A stretch of 64,000 nucleotides of DNA from JAJXSS01 sp964547135 (GTDB taxonomy: Bacteria; Planctomycetota; Phycisphaerae; Phycisphaerales; Phycisphaeraceae): positions 62,001 through 126,000 of the forward strand of contig CAZJMK010000001.1 in assembly GCA_964547135.1 (NCBI GenBank), in the 5' to 3' direction. The position numbers and the translations under genes are program-made. Shown here in pieces: positions 7,829-16,493 of the stretch (within the stretch, counting starts at the first letter, position 1; each line of letters opens with the position of its first letter). The notes below the pieces were generated by a model. That model was not told the DNA's origin, did not search any database, and was given only the letters and a program-made list of their open reading frames with translations.

Positions 7829-9829
7829 ATGACCGCGACCCTCGGCTGGCGTTTGCATGACGATGGCAGTTTCGATTTGGTCACCCCGGCTGCGTCCCTG
7901 CGCGGTTGCCGGCCGGCGATTGATGGTGTGCCCCTGCGCACCCTCAGTGTGCAAGTCACAGCCACCAACACCGGCGGCAGCATCACCTACCGACTGGCCG
8001 ACAGCGGTACGCTGAGCATCACCCTCGCCGGCGTCAACGATCATGAATGGTCATTGCAATGTCAGGTCGAAGGTATCCATCCGCCGCAGTGGATTCACCC
8101 TTTGCACGGGGCCACGATCGACGGGGCTGATCGACTGTTTCGCACCGGACTGGGGTTCTCCGGCCCGACCAATTTTGTGGACATCAAACCCAAAAGATCA
8201 CCCTTTGTGTTCGAAAGTTACCTGATCACCGCGCTGACCCAAGGCCAAGGGCAACCCGCCCTCGCGTGGGCAGCACTCGAACATGGCCGATTTGTGCATC
8301 GCACCGATGTGTACAACCGCATTCGTCGTGATCGTTTTCGCAACCGTGAAATCGCTGACGGATCAACGATGTTGGAAACCGGCTTTGGCACGGAAGGCAT
8401 TGCCACAGCCGATGGTCGCTGGCATCTGCCCGAGCTGCGTCTGGTGTACGCGACCAACAGTTGGCAGGCTTGTCAGCTGACCGCGCAGCGTGTCGCCGAG
8501 GCTTGTCAGGCCCGCACTGCATCACGCAAACATCTGCCAAGCAGTTACCACTGGTGTTCGTGGTACGACCGTGGTGCGCACTTTTCCCGTGAACAACTCG
8601 ATTCGTTTTTGTCGGCTGCCAAGGGCCGAGGTGAGGTGCTCTCGGCTGTGCAGATCGATGCCGGTTACGCCCGACATGGTTCGTGGCTGGACTTCAATTC
8701 CCTTTGGCCCGGTGGCATGGAAGGGGCGTTCAAGGCGATCCGTGATGCGGGTTATGTGCCCGGTATCTGGATTGCGCCGTTCATGGTGAGCAATCGCAGT
8801 TGGATCGCGCAGGAACACCCCGACTGGCTGCTGACCGATCGACAGGGACAGCGCATCATCGAGTGGCGACACTACAACCACGCCGCGGAGGAAGAACATT
8901 ACGTATTGGACACGTCGCACCCCGATGCCTTCGAGCATGTGCGCATGTTGTTTCAAACTTTTCGTCGCTGGGGCGCGGGCTTTTTCAAAACCGACTTCAT
9001 GGACTGGGGTTTCAAGGATTCATCGAAAGTCCGCCGGCACACGCAGGAAACCGGTGCCGCCCACTATCGTCGGGTGCTGGCGATGATTCGTGATGCAATC
9101 GGTCACGACACCAACTGGCTGGCTTGCATTTCGTACTATGCGCCGTTTGTGGGGTTGTGCGATTCGATGCGCGTCAGTGCCGACACCGCCTGCAACTGGC
9201 CGGCTGCGAATCATGAGGCCATCGACACCCCCGAAGGCGGTCTGCCCAATGTGATTGATGAATCGTATTACACCCAGTTTTTCAACGGCATACTCTGGCA
9301 CAACGACCCGGATGCCACCTACCTGCGTCATTGGCACATTCACTTAAACGATGACGAAATCAAGGCACAGGCGCTTCTGGCGGGCATATTGGGCGGCAGC
9401 GTCAACACCTCCGACAAACTGCATCAACTCACCCCGGAACGTTATGCCCTTTGGCGATTCATTCGACCGGGGAGTGAACCGACCGCAGCCTGGTGCCCCC
9501 ACTGGGACCGCACGGATCATCAGCTTCGCGTGATCGTGCGTCGCTATGCCCGGCAGCGCGGCTGGGGCGTATTGGCCCTCAACCCACGAGCCGACCGAAC
9601 CTTGGTTGAAAACCTGAACTTGCACGAACTGACGCACAGGGCATGTTCACAAGCCCAGGTCTATACCTGGCAACCCGGACTGCAAGGCGGACAGGTTGAG
9701 GCGGTCGGCCCGTTGTCACAATGGTGGGCACAGGTCGCCCCGCACAGCGCGTGCTTGTGGTATGTATCGGAAGATGGCTCACCACCACCAGCCGATCTGA
9801 CCCTCGGCGGATATCTGTGGGCCAAGTGA
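7829..9829 (+). CDS. glycoside hydrolase family 36 alpha-galactosidase
   Basis: 666 aa from the ATG at 7829, chosen because ACGGAGACTGAC gives a well-spaced Shine-Dalgarno; upstream in-frame ATGs lack one. The N-terminal beta-sandwich is followed by a TIM barrel with AVQIDAGY, GIWIAPFMV, FFKTDFMDWG (nucleophile Asp at about 389) and MRVSADT (acid/base Asp at about 452), the GH36/melibiase signatures. No signal peptide is seen, so it is probably cytoplasmic and trims alpha-galactosyl units from imported oligosaccharides made by the GH9 enzyme. The 7700-7828 interval holds a CCCTCC...GGAGAGAGAGGG hairpin and no convincing promoter, so co-transcription with the GH9 gene is likely. Confidence 0.88.
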   Translation: MTATLGWRLHDDGSFDLVTPAASLRGCRPAIDGVPLRTLSVQVTATNTGGSITYRLADSGTLSITLAGVNDHEWSLQCQVEGIHPPQWIHPLHGATIDGADRLFRTGLGFSGPTNFVDIKPKRSPFVFESYLITALTQGQGQPALAWAALEHGRFVHRTDVYNRIRRDRFRNREIADGSTMLETGFGTEGIATADGRWHLPELRLVYATNSWQACQLTAQRVAEACQARTASRKHLPSSYHWCSWYDRGAHFSREQLDSFLSAAKGRGEVLSAVQIDAGYARHGSWLDFNSLWPGGMEGAFKAIRDAGYVPGIWIAPFMVSNRSWIAQEHPDWLLTDRQGQRIIEWRHYNHAAEEEHYVLDTSHPDAFEHVRMLFQTFRRWGAGFFKTDFMDWGFKDSSKVRRHTQETGAAHYRRVLAMIRDAIGHDTNWLACISYYAPFVGLCDSMRVSADTACNWPAANHEAIDTPEGGLPNVIDESYYTQFFNGILWHNDPDATYLRHWHIHLNDDEIKAQALLAGILGGSVNTSDKLHQLTPERYALWRFIRPGSEPTAAWCPHWDRTDHQLRVIVRRYARQRGWGVLALNPRADRTLVENLNLHELTHRACSQAQVYTWQPGLQGGQVEAVGPLSQWWAQVAPHSACLWYVSEDGSPPPADLTLGGYLWAK

Positions 9830-9936
9830 ATGATGCGTTGCCCGCCGCTTGATCGCAGAGCTTGCGGTTCATGGCTGCCGGATGCACCGAGTTCAACCTC
9901 GTAAAGCCGCCGAGGGCATCGACGGTCCGCAATCAA

Positions 9937-10311
9937 TCACATCATCGCCAGTACACGCGGCGTGAAAACAATCAGGCCGACGGCAAAGGCGAAAATCACC
10001 GCCATGAGCACCGCCCCGGCGCCGACATCCTTGACTTTTTCAATACGTGGATCGTGGTCGAGCGTCACAGCATCCGCCAGAAATTCGACGGCGGTGTTGA
10101 GCGACTCCGCCGTGAGCACCAGCCCGATGGATAGCAACACGGCGCACCATTCCCATCGTTCCAATTGCAGCCAGAAGCACAGGCTGATGATGAGCAAACT
10201 CACCGACACCTGCACCCAGATGCTGTGCTGGGTTTTGACAATGATGAAAAAACCGCGCACCGCGTAACCGACGCTGCGGGTCCGTTCGAGTATGAAATCA
10301 ACAGGTGACAA
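9937..10311 (-). CDS. dgkA: diacylglycerol/undecaprenol kinase family protein
   Basis: 124 aa, the usual size of the small trimeric membrane kinase. Three hydrophobic helices are visible, with the family signature ESLNTAVEFLADAV and then KVKDVGAGAVL, which position the catalytic Glu and the Mg-ATP site. It phosphorylates diacylglycerol or undecaprenol to recycle lipid carriers at the inner membrane. The frame starts with TTG at 10311; GGAAAC about 9 nt upstream supports it and no ATG is available. It lies just downstream of guaB on the same strand and convergent with the GH36 gene. Confidence 0.85.
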   Translation of the reverse strand: MSPVDFILERTRSVGYAVRGFFIIVKTQHSIWVQVSVSLLIISLCFWLQLERWEWCAVLLSIGLVLTAESLNTAVEFLADAVTLDHDPRIEKVKDVGAGAVLMAVIFAFAVGLIVFTPRVLAMM

Positions 10312-10340
10312 TGGTTGTTTCCGCGATGAGTCCGAAAGGG

Positions 10341-11834
10341 TTAATGCCGTTCCTCGCCGGTGCCGGCAGCCGTGTAATTGGGGCTTTCCTTGGTGATGGT
10401 GATGTTGTGCGGGTGACTTTCCACCAGACTCGCCCCGCTGATGCGTACAAAGCGTGTGTCCTTTTTCAGTTCATCAATGGTGCGTGTGCCGCAGTATCCC
10501 ATGCCCGCACGCAGTCCGCCGACGATCTGGTAAACGAAATCCGACAACGGCCCACGGTAAGCCACCATGCCCTCAACGCCTTCGGGTACAAACTTGCGCA
10601 CCGCTTTGCCCGCCTGTTGATATCGGTCTGCCGACCCGGCCATCATCGCCCCAGCCGAACCCATGCCGCGATAGGTTTTGTACCGTCGCCCCATATGAAT
10701 GATCATTTCGCCCGGCGACTCATCCAACCCCGCAAACAACGACCCCAGCATCACCACACTCGCCCCGGCGGCAATCGCCTTGGTGATGTCACCACTGTGA
10801 CGGATGCCACCGTCGGCGATGATCGGTATGTTTTTGCCGTCGGCTGCCTTGCACGCATTGGTGATGGCGGTAATCTGCGGCACACCCACACCCGACACAA
10901 TCCGCGTCGTGCAAATCGACCCCGGCCCGATACCCACTTTCACCGCGTCGGCCCCGGCTTCAATCAAATCGCGTGCCCCGTCTTCCGTGGCGATGTTGCC
11001 CGCAATCACATCAATGTCATATTTTGCCTTGATCGCCCGGACGGTTTCGATGACGTTTTTGGTATGCCCATGCGCGGTATCGACCACCAGCACATCGACC
11101 TCCGCGTTAATGAGTGCTTCGACCCGCTCCATCTGTAACACGCCCACGGCTGCACCGACACGCAGCCGACCACGCTGATCACGACACGCCAGGGGGAACT
11201 GTTCGATTTTGTCGATGTCACGACGGGTGATCAGGCCGGTGAGCCGTTGGTCTTTATCGACCAGCAGCAATTTTTCGACGCGATTGTTGTTGAGTATTTT
11301 TTCCGCTTCGACGAGTTTGGTATCCGGCGGGGCGGTGACGAGTCTGTCATGCGTCATCATTTCCCGGATGGGCGTGTCTTCACTGGGTAAAAACTTGAGG
11401 TCGCGGCGGGTGAGTATGCCGACGACCTTGCCGTCGGACTTGCCGTTGGCGGTGATGGGTACACCGGAGATGTTGTGCTCGCGCATGAGTTTGAGCGCGG
11501 TGGAAACGGGGGCGTCGGGTTGCAGGGTGACGGGGTCGGTGATGACGCCGTTGGCCGAGCGTTTGACCTTGACGACTTCGCGTACCTGTGCTTCGACGGT
11601 GAGGTTTTTATGAATGACACCCAGTCCGCCCTCTTGCGCCAATGCGATGGCCAGGGCGGACTCGGTGACCGTGTCCATCGGAGCCGAGAGCAGGGGCAGA
11701 TGCAGGCGAATCCGCCGGGTGAGCTGGGTGGAAGCGTCGGTGTCGGAGGGCAGAAAATCGGCTCGACGGGGGAGCAGAAGCACATCGTCAAAGGTGATAC
11801 CCTGCTCGACGATTTTGGGAAGGCTGTTTTCCAT
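10341..11834 (-). CDS. guaB: inosine-5'-monophosphate dehydrogenase
   Basis: 497 aa, full length. It converts IMP to XMP with NAD, the committed step of GMP synthesis, in the cytosol. The (beta/alpha)8 barrel is interrupted by two CBS domains at about 95-210 (LMREHNISGVPI, TRRDLKFL). The catalytic loop GIGPGSICTTR places the active Cys at residue 308. The flap has GMGSAGAM and KFVPEGVEG. The ATG at 11834 starts the conserved MENSLPKIVEQGITFDDVLL; no strong Shine-Dalgarno is seen. dgkA follows 29 nt downstream on the same strand. Confidence 0.97.
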   Translation of the reverse strand: MENSLPKIVEQGITFDDVLLLPRRADFLPSDTDASTQLTRRIRLHLPLLSAPMDTVTESALAIALAQEGGLGVIHKNLTVEAQVREVVKVKRSANGVITDPVTLQPDAPVSTALKLMREHNISGVPITANGKSDGKVVGILTRRDLKFLPSEDTPIREMMTHDRLVTAPPDTKLVEAEKILNNNRVEKLLLVDKDQRLTGLITRRDIDKIEQFPLACRDQRGRLRVGAAVGVLQMERVEALINAEVDVLVVDTAHGHTKNVIETVRAIKAKYDIDVIAGNIATEDGARDLIEAGADAVKVGIGPGSICTTRIVSGVGVPQITAITNACKAADGKNIPIIADGGIRHSGDITKAIAAGASVVMLGSLFAGLDESPGEMIIHMGRRYKTYRGMGSAGAMMAGSADRYQQAGKAVRKFVPEGVEGMVAYRGPLSDFVYQIVGGLRAGMGYCGTRTIDELKKDTRFVRISGASLVESHPHNITITKESPNYTAAGTGEERH

Positions 11835-11964
11835 GGAACATCGATAACCGAGGCGAAGCAGCGCGTCAAGTGACGTGATGAATCATGTGCAGTGATTCAT
11901 TCGATGTTACCGGATATTGGGCGTGTGATGGGTGTGAAAATGCAAGGTCATCATGCATGAGCCA

Positions 11965-12363
11965 TCACCCGGCTTTGAGCACCGTTGCCCGCATGAAGTC
12001 GGACAATCCGCGATAGCCCATGGTTTTGGCCTTGACTTCCAGCAGGGCTTTTTCTTCCGGCGTGAGTCGAACATTCACCTGTGCGGTACGTTGGCCTTCG
12101 CTGGCGGGCAGCGGTGGTGATTGGCCGTTTTCCAGCATCACCGCCACCGCCAAGGTCAAAGCCTTGCGTGTAGCGCGAACGCATGATTCGACTGTTTTGC
12201 CATCGCCCATGGCTTCGGGGTATTCCAAGGCATGACCGTACCACTCGCTGTCCTCAAAGCGAAGCACCAGGTCATAGGCATCGGCGATTTTGCGGGCACG
12301 TTTCACGATTGGCGCTGCAATCGGGGCATGCATGTTATTGGGGGTATCAGTTCGTTGAATCAT
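11965..12363 (-). CDS. hicB: HicB-type antitoxin
   Basis: 132 aa. The N-terminal HicB fold (YDLVLRFEDSEWYGHALEYPEAMGDGKT, about 30-57) binds and blocks HicA; the C-terminal part (AQVNVRLTPEEKALLEVKAKTMGYRGLSDFMRA) looks like a ribbon-helix-helix DNA-binding segment for autorepression. It overlaps the end of hicA by 17 nt, the usual toxin-first order. The pair lies alone between guaB and an acyltransferase. Confidence 0.88.
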   Translation of the reverse strand: MIQRTDTPNNMHAPIAAPIVKRARKIADAYDLVLRFEDSEWYGHALEYPEAMGDGKTVESCVRATRKALTLAVAVMLENGQSPPLPASEGQRTAQVNVRLTPEEKALLEVKAKTMGYRGLSDFMRATVLKAG

Positions 12364-12550
12364 GGTCGTTCTCCAGCCTGGTGATCATGCGAACGTAAGC
12401 GGGCTTGACCTTGTCATGGTGGACCGGAATCGGAATCGACCTTGCTCCGGGCTTGGTAAACACATGGTGTGACCCGCGAATGCGAGCCAGTTGGTAACCC
12501 CTGGCTTCGAGCATTTGGCGCACCTCGGAAAATCGTACTTTGCCGGGCAT
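12347..12550 (-). CDS. hicA: HicA-type mRNA interferase toxin
   Basis: 67 aa. A double-stranded-RNA-binding-like fold with the catalytic GSHHVFTKPG (His 28/29) and a C-terminal IPVHHDKVKPAYVRMI; it cleaves mRNA when HicB is lost. The start at 12550 (MPGKVRFSEVRQML) fits the family; the longer frame upstream is a translated tandem repeat (CAAGAAACAGGG units, 12586-12624). A TTGGCT-17-TATACT promoter ends 7 nt before this ATG, so the message may be leaderless. Confidence 0.88.
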   Translation of the reverse strand: MPGKVRFSEVRQMLEARGYQLARIRGSHHVFTKPGARSIPIPVHHDKVKPAYVRMITRLENDHDSTN

Positions 12551-12557
12551 GGGTACA

Positions 12558-12586
12558 AGTATAACCCAAGCTATACATAGAGCCAA
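12558..12586 (-). promoter_or_regulatory. hicAB promoter (leaderless geometry)
   Basis: Minus strand: TTGGCT (12581-12586), exactly 17 nt, TATACT (12558-12563), then 7 nt to the hicA ATG. The transcript should start at or next to the A of the start codon, and there is no Shine-Dalgarno. Confidence 0.6.
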
Positions 12587-12763
12587 CAAGAAACAGGGCA
12601 ACAAGAAACAGGGCAATAAGAAATGACATTGTGCGCAAGCGGTTTGATCCGTTGGCTGCACAGTTGATCAAATGGCGTGATGTCAAAGCAGCCGAGAACG
12701 GCTAACATACAAGTGATATTAATCACAATCCGTCGCCGGTTGCCGCCAAAGTTTGAGTACCCC

Positions 12764-13372
12764 ATGAAACACCCCACAGCCACCAGTCATCTGATACTTT
12801 TTCTGGAAAAGTATCTGGCTTGGCTGGGGTTGTCGATGCTCAAATGGACCTATCGCTGCCGGGTGCATGGCAATCCCTGTCCGCAGCCGAAGGTGATCTA
12901 TATATTCTGGCATCAGAACTTGTTGCCGGTGCTGTTGCATGCGCCGGAGAAGAAAATCGGTGTGATGATTTCGAATTCGTTTGATGGCGAATTGATCGCT
13001 GGTCCAACGATGCTATTCGGCTGTCAGGTGATCCGTGGTTCCAGTACCCGCCGAGGGTTTACCGCTTTGAAGGAAATGGTGCGTTATGCACAGACCAACA
13101 GCCTGGCGCTGACCCCTGATGGCCCTCGGGGGCCGGCCTTCAAAATCAAAGGCGGGGTTCTGTACATGGCGATGCTCAGCGGTCTGCCGATCGTGCCGGT
13201 CTTGGTGGATGTGCAGCGAAAATGGCAGTTTAATTCGTGGGACCGTTTCATCGTCCCCAAGCCCTTTGCGTCCATCGACATGCACTATCTGGAACCGGTG
13301 TTTGTGAAAACCCGTGAAGAATTGGACGCTGTATGTGAGCAAATCGAAGCACGGATGAGGCACGGACAATAG
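12764..13372 (+). CDS. DUF374-type lysophospholipid acyltransferase-like protein
   Basis: 202 aa from the ATG at 12764 (MKHPTATSHL); the longer frame adds a stretch unlike the family. Motifs in order: IFWHQNLLPV, ISNSFDGELIA, GCQVIRGSSTRRG, ALTPDGPRGPAFKIKGGV and LPIVPVLV, the DUF374 pattern of LPLAT-superfamily proteins. It probably transfers an acyl chain to a lipid or lipid-A-like acceptor at the inner membrane. A GGGGCTA/TAGC hairpin (13373-13443) separates it from the convergent prfB. Confidence 0.8.
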   Translation: MKHPTATSHLILFLEKYLAWLGLSMLKWTYRCRVHGNPCPQPKVIYIFWHQNLLPVLLHAPEKKIGVMISNSFDGELIAGPTMLFGCQVIRGSSTRRGFTALKEMVRYAQTNSLALTPDGPRGPAFKIKGGVLYMAMLSGLPIVPVLVDVQRKWQFNSWDRFIVPKPFASIDMHYLEPVFVKTREELDAVCEQIEARMRHGQ

Positions 13373-13443
13373 GGGCTAGGGGCTGGTAGCTTGGGAAAGA
13401 AATATCTTCAGCGATTCTGCCAAGCCCCCAGCTTCTAGCACCC
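13373..13443. repeat. hairpin with heptamer-like arms
   Basis: AGGGGCTAGGGGCTGGTAGCTTGG faces CCAAGCCCCCAGCTTCTAGCACCCAGCC across a loop of about 20 nt. It fills the whole gap between two convergent genes and may terminate both. Related to 18857-19052. Confidence 0.6.
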
Positions 13444-13449
13444 AGCCAC

Positions 13450-14566
13450 TCACGCCTTCTGACTGCGTTCCAACGCCCTGCGGCGCAGCTCGGCATCAAT
13501 GAACCCCGACAAATCACCATCGAGCACGCGCTGCACATTGCCCGATTCAAACCCGTTGCGATGGTCCTTCACCCGGCTGTCGTACACCACGTAACTGCGA
13601 ATCTGTGTGCCCCAGCCCATGTCCAGTTTGCCCCCGGCAGCGCTCAACTTTTCCGCGTTGCGTTTTTCTTCTTCCAAAATTTCCAGCTTGGCTTGCAGAA
13701 TCGACATGGCACGGGCTTTGTTCTGTTCCTGACTGCGTTCGACGGAGCAGACGACGGTGATGCCGGTGGGTTTGTGAATCAGGCGCACAGCCGTGGCCAC
13801 TTTGTTGACGTTCTGCCCGCCGGGACCGGAGGCACGTACAAAACAGACCAGTTCGATTTCATTGGGGTTGATCTGCAATTTACCCTCGTCATCAAACTCA
13901 GGCACGATGTCAACGGTGGCGAAACTGGTTTGCCGTTTGCCCTGGGCATTGAAGGGTGACACACGAGCCAGGCGGTGGGTGCCGCGTTCGGTGCCCAGGT
14001 ACCCGTAAGCCATGGGGCCTTTGATGTAGAGGGTGACATCGCGCAGGCCGGCTTCGTCGCCGACGGTTTTATCGACTTCAAAAACTTCCCAGCCCTGCTT
14101 CTCGGCAAACAGTGCGTACATGCGCATGAGCATCTGACACCAATCCATCGCCTCGGTGCCGCCTTCGCCGGAGTAGATGGAAAGATAGCAATTGCGATTG
14201 TCGTACTTACCCGAAAGCAGCGACAACATTTCGAGTTGATCAACCCCGGCCAGGATGCGGTCGATGGCTGCGTCCACTTCGAGGCGTGACCCTTGGTCAT
14301 CGGCTTCGGTGGCCATGTCCCAAAGCACCCTGGCGTCATCAAGTTCGCCGGCCACTTTGTCGTAAGGCGTCAGCACGGAGCGGAGTTGCTTTAACTCCAT
14401 GACGACCTTGTTGGCCTGGTCCTGGTGGTTCCAGAAATCAGCCCGGCCCATCTGTGCTTCCAGTTCGTTGAGGCGGGCTTTTTTGCGATCGTAGTTAAAG
14501 AGAGTCACGGATGTTTTGCACCCGTGCCTCAAGGTCGGATAAATGACCGGGAATGTTGTCACGCAT
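13450..14566 (-). CDS. prfB: peptide chain release factor 2, programmed +1 frameshift
   Basis: Reads UAA and UGA stop codons and releases the peptide on the ribosome. The true start is the ATG at 14566: MRDNIPGHLSDLEARVQ... runs 23 codons to CTT TAA C at 14500-14494; skipping one base continues as NYDRKKARLNELE, the same layout as the E. coli RF2 site (CTT TGA C, DYDAKKERL). Product: join of 14566-14498 and 14496-13450, 371 aa. The SPF stop-recognition tripeptide lies at 203-205 and GGQ at 249-251, as in E. coli. The 0-frame stop is UAA rather than the usual UGA, and the AGGGGG stimulator upstream of the slip site is absent. An upstream extension of the +1 frame is not coding. Confidence 0.92.
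14494..14500 (-). promoter_or_regulatory. RF2 recoding site CTTTAAC
   Basis: Minus strand CTT (14500-14498), TAA (14497-14495), C. The peptidyl-tRNA on CTT slips to TTT so that decoding resumes at AAC. Low RF2 favours slippage, which gives autoregulation; with UAA, RF1 can also terminate here, so the feedback should be looser. Confidence 0.85.
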
Positions 14567-14827
14567 AGTCGAGGCAGTGTAACAGGGTCGCATGAAACTG
14601 TCATGACGGAGTGCTTGGTGTTTTGAGTGCCGGCGCTATGATTGAAAGTGAAACGGACAAAGCGTTCAAGGTGCAACCGGGCGGAAGGTGCAGCGGTAAA
14701 CAGAGCAGAACCGGAACGCGACGCAGCGGACGCAGAGTTCGCAGAGATAATAACAGGCTTGGCAATAGGTCACGGAGGTGGTGCGTTGAACTGATATGGA
14801 TGGGCTGGGGGGCGTGGAACGGTCACC

Positions 14828-16318
14828 ATGAGCATTGACACATCACTGGCACCGTTGCGGGATGAGCGTTTTGGTTTTGTGCAGGCGCAACACCTGCTCA
14901 ATCGGGCGGGCTTTGGGGGTACCCCGGCTCAGGTCAAGGCGTTGGCAGCCTTGGGCGTGCAGCAGGCAGTGTCGATGCTGGTTGATTACCAGTCGATTGA
15001 CATGTCCGAGGTGACGGCATTGCAGGCGAACGCGGACATACTGCGACCGCCCACCGCGGAAGAAAAATTAATGTACGCCAAAGCCCGGCGGGACAATGAT
15101 GAAAAATTGCAGGAAGAATTCAGAGCGGAACGCATTCGACGTGAAAATGAGGATCGCGGGCAGATGCGTTCACTCGAACACGGGTGGTTGCAGCGCATGG
15201 TGGAAACGCCTCGGCCGCTGGAGGAAAAACTGACGTTGCTTTGGCATGGCCACTTTGCCACCAACTACCGCACGGTACGTGACAGTTTTTTGATGTATCA
15301 GCAGAACCAGTTTTTCAGGGACAACGCAGCGGGTAATTTTGCGACATTGGCAAGGGGCATCATTCGTGACCCGGCCATGCTGCGGTTTTTGGATAACAAC
15401 ACCAACCGCAAAGGTCGGCCCAATGAAAACCTGGCGCGGGAATTGATGGAATTGTTCACGCTGGGCGAGGGCCAATACAGCGAAAGCGATATCAAGGAAG
15501 GGGCACGAGCCCTGACGGGGTACAGTTTTGAAGACAATGATTTTGTATTCAACCCGCGACAGCACGATGGCGGTGCGAAAAAGATTTTAGGGCAGACCGG
15601 TGCATACAAGGGCGATGAGTTTGTCGATTTACTGCTGAGTCACCCGGCTTGTGCGCGATTCGTGGCCTTTAAGTTGTATAAACAATTTGTGATGGATGTG
15701 ACCGACCTCAAATCGTTGCCGGAACCGGCGCAAGCGGTGGTGAAGTTGTTGAGTGATGAACTGCGTCGTAGTCGGTATGAATTGCGACCGGTGTTGAAAA
15801 AGTTGTTCGCCAGCCGACATTTTTATGATGCGAGCAATGTGGGTGCGATGATCAAAAGCCCGGTGCAGTTGCTGGTGGGGTCGGTGCGGATGCTTGATAC
15901 GCCGACGCGGACGATGGGGGTGCTGACGCAGGCGATGCAGTTGATGGGGCAGGAACTATTCAACCCGCCTTCGGTGGCCGGGTGGGACGGGGGGCGATCA
16001 TGGATCAACAGTTCGACGTTGTTTGTGAGGCAAAACCTGTGCATTTATTTGATCACGGGTCGAACGCCCACGGACAGTAAAAACAAGAAGGCGGATACGC
16101 GCTACGACCCGATGAAACTGTTGGAAGGCGTTGATACGGGTAACCGGGCAGCGGTGGTGGAGTTGTTTTTAAGTACCATGCTGCCCGGCGAGGTGTCGGA
16201 GCAGCGACGCAGTGAATTGATGAACTGGTGGCAGGCACGGGGCGGCAGTGTGGACCGGGCAGGGCTGATGGAAATGCTGGTGTTGGTGACCGCTTTGCCC
16301 GAGTATCAGTTGTGTTGA
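14828..16318 (+). CDS. DUF1800 family protein
   Basis: 496 aa. The opening FVQAQHLLNRAGFGGTPAQVKALAALG and later WHGHFATNY, ENLARELMELFTLGEGQYSESDIKEGARALTGY and FNPPSVAGWDGGRSWINSSTL are the DUF1800 signatures, in a mainly helical protein. Its function is not established; it is almost always encoded beside DUF1501, as here, and the pair is especially common in planctomycetes. The ATG follows GGAACGGTCACC. The 14567-14827 gap holds half of a CAGAGTTCGCAGAG repeat and nothing else I can support. Confidence 0.88.
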   Translation: MSIDTSLAPLRDERFGFVQAQHLLNRAGFGGTPAQVKALAALGVQQAVSMLVDYQSIDMSEVTALQANADILRPPTAEEKLMYAKARRDNDEKLQEEFRAERIRRENEDRGQMRSLEHGWLQRMVETPRPLEEKLTLLWHGHFATNYRTVRDSFLMYQQNQFFRDNAAGNFATLARGIIRDPAMLRFLDNNTNRKGRPNENLARELMELFTLGEGQYSESDIKEGARALTGYSFEDNDFVFNPRQHDGGAKKILGQTGAYKGDEFVDLLLSHPACARFVAFKLYKQFVMDVTDLKSLPEPAQAVVKLLSDELRRSRYELRPVLKKLFASRHFYDASNVGAMIKSPVQLLVGSVRMLDTPTRTMGVLTQAMQLMGQELFNPPSVAGWDGGRSWINSSTLFVRQNLCIYLITGRTPTDSKNKKADTRYDPMKLLEGVDTGNRAAVVELFLSTMLPGEVSEQRRSELMNWWQARGGSVDRAGLMEMLVLVTALPEYQLC

Positions 16319-16320
16319 AA

Positions 16321-16445
16321 GAGTAGTGGTCGAGTGGTCAAGTGGCCGAGTGACGGAACCGAATTCGACGGTTAGCGCCGCGATTTATCGCGTCTGGTTG
16401 ACGAAAGACGCCCTCACTCCACCCTCTCCCGGAGGGAGAGGGGGC
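16321..16445. repeat. AGTGGTC-type heptamer repeat and CCCTCTCCC hairpin
   Basis: 16321-16357 has AGTGGTCGAGTGGTCAAGTGG units; 16380-16400 has a GCGCCGCGAT...ATCGCG piece; 16409-16444 holds CCCTC...CCCTCTCCCGGAGGGAGAGGG. All three modules recur elsewhere in the window. It sits between the DUF1800 and DUF1501 genes. Confidence 0.65.
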
Positions 16446-16493
16446 AGAAAGTGATCGAGTGAAAGAACATGGACATACCCCAGAGCACAAGCC

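Noticed and set aside
12551..12661. N-terminal extension of HicA
   Set aside because: It translates a CAAGAAACAGGG tandem repeat and the promoter; HicA proteins begin at the conserved short N-terminus.
14497..14676. N-terminal extension of prfB in the +1 frame
   Set aside because: It is unlike RF2 N-termini; the 23-codon 0-frame leader with the CTTTAAC slip site explains the gene.
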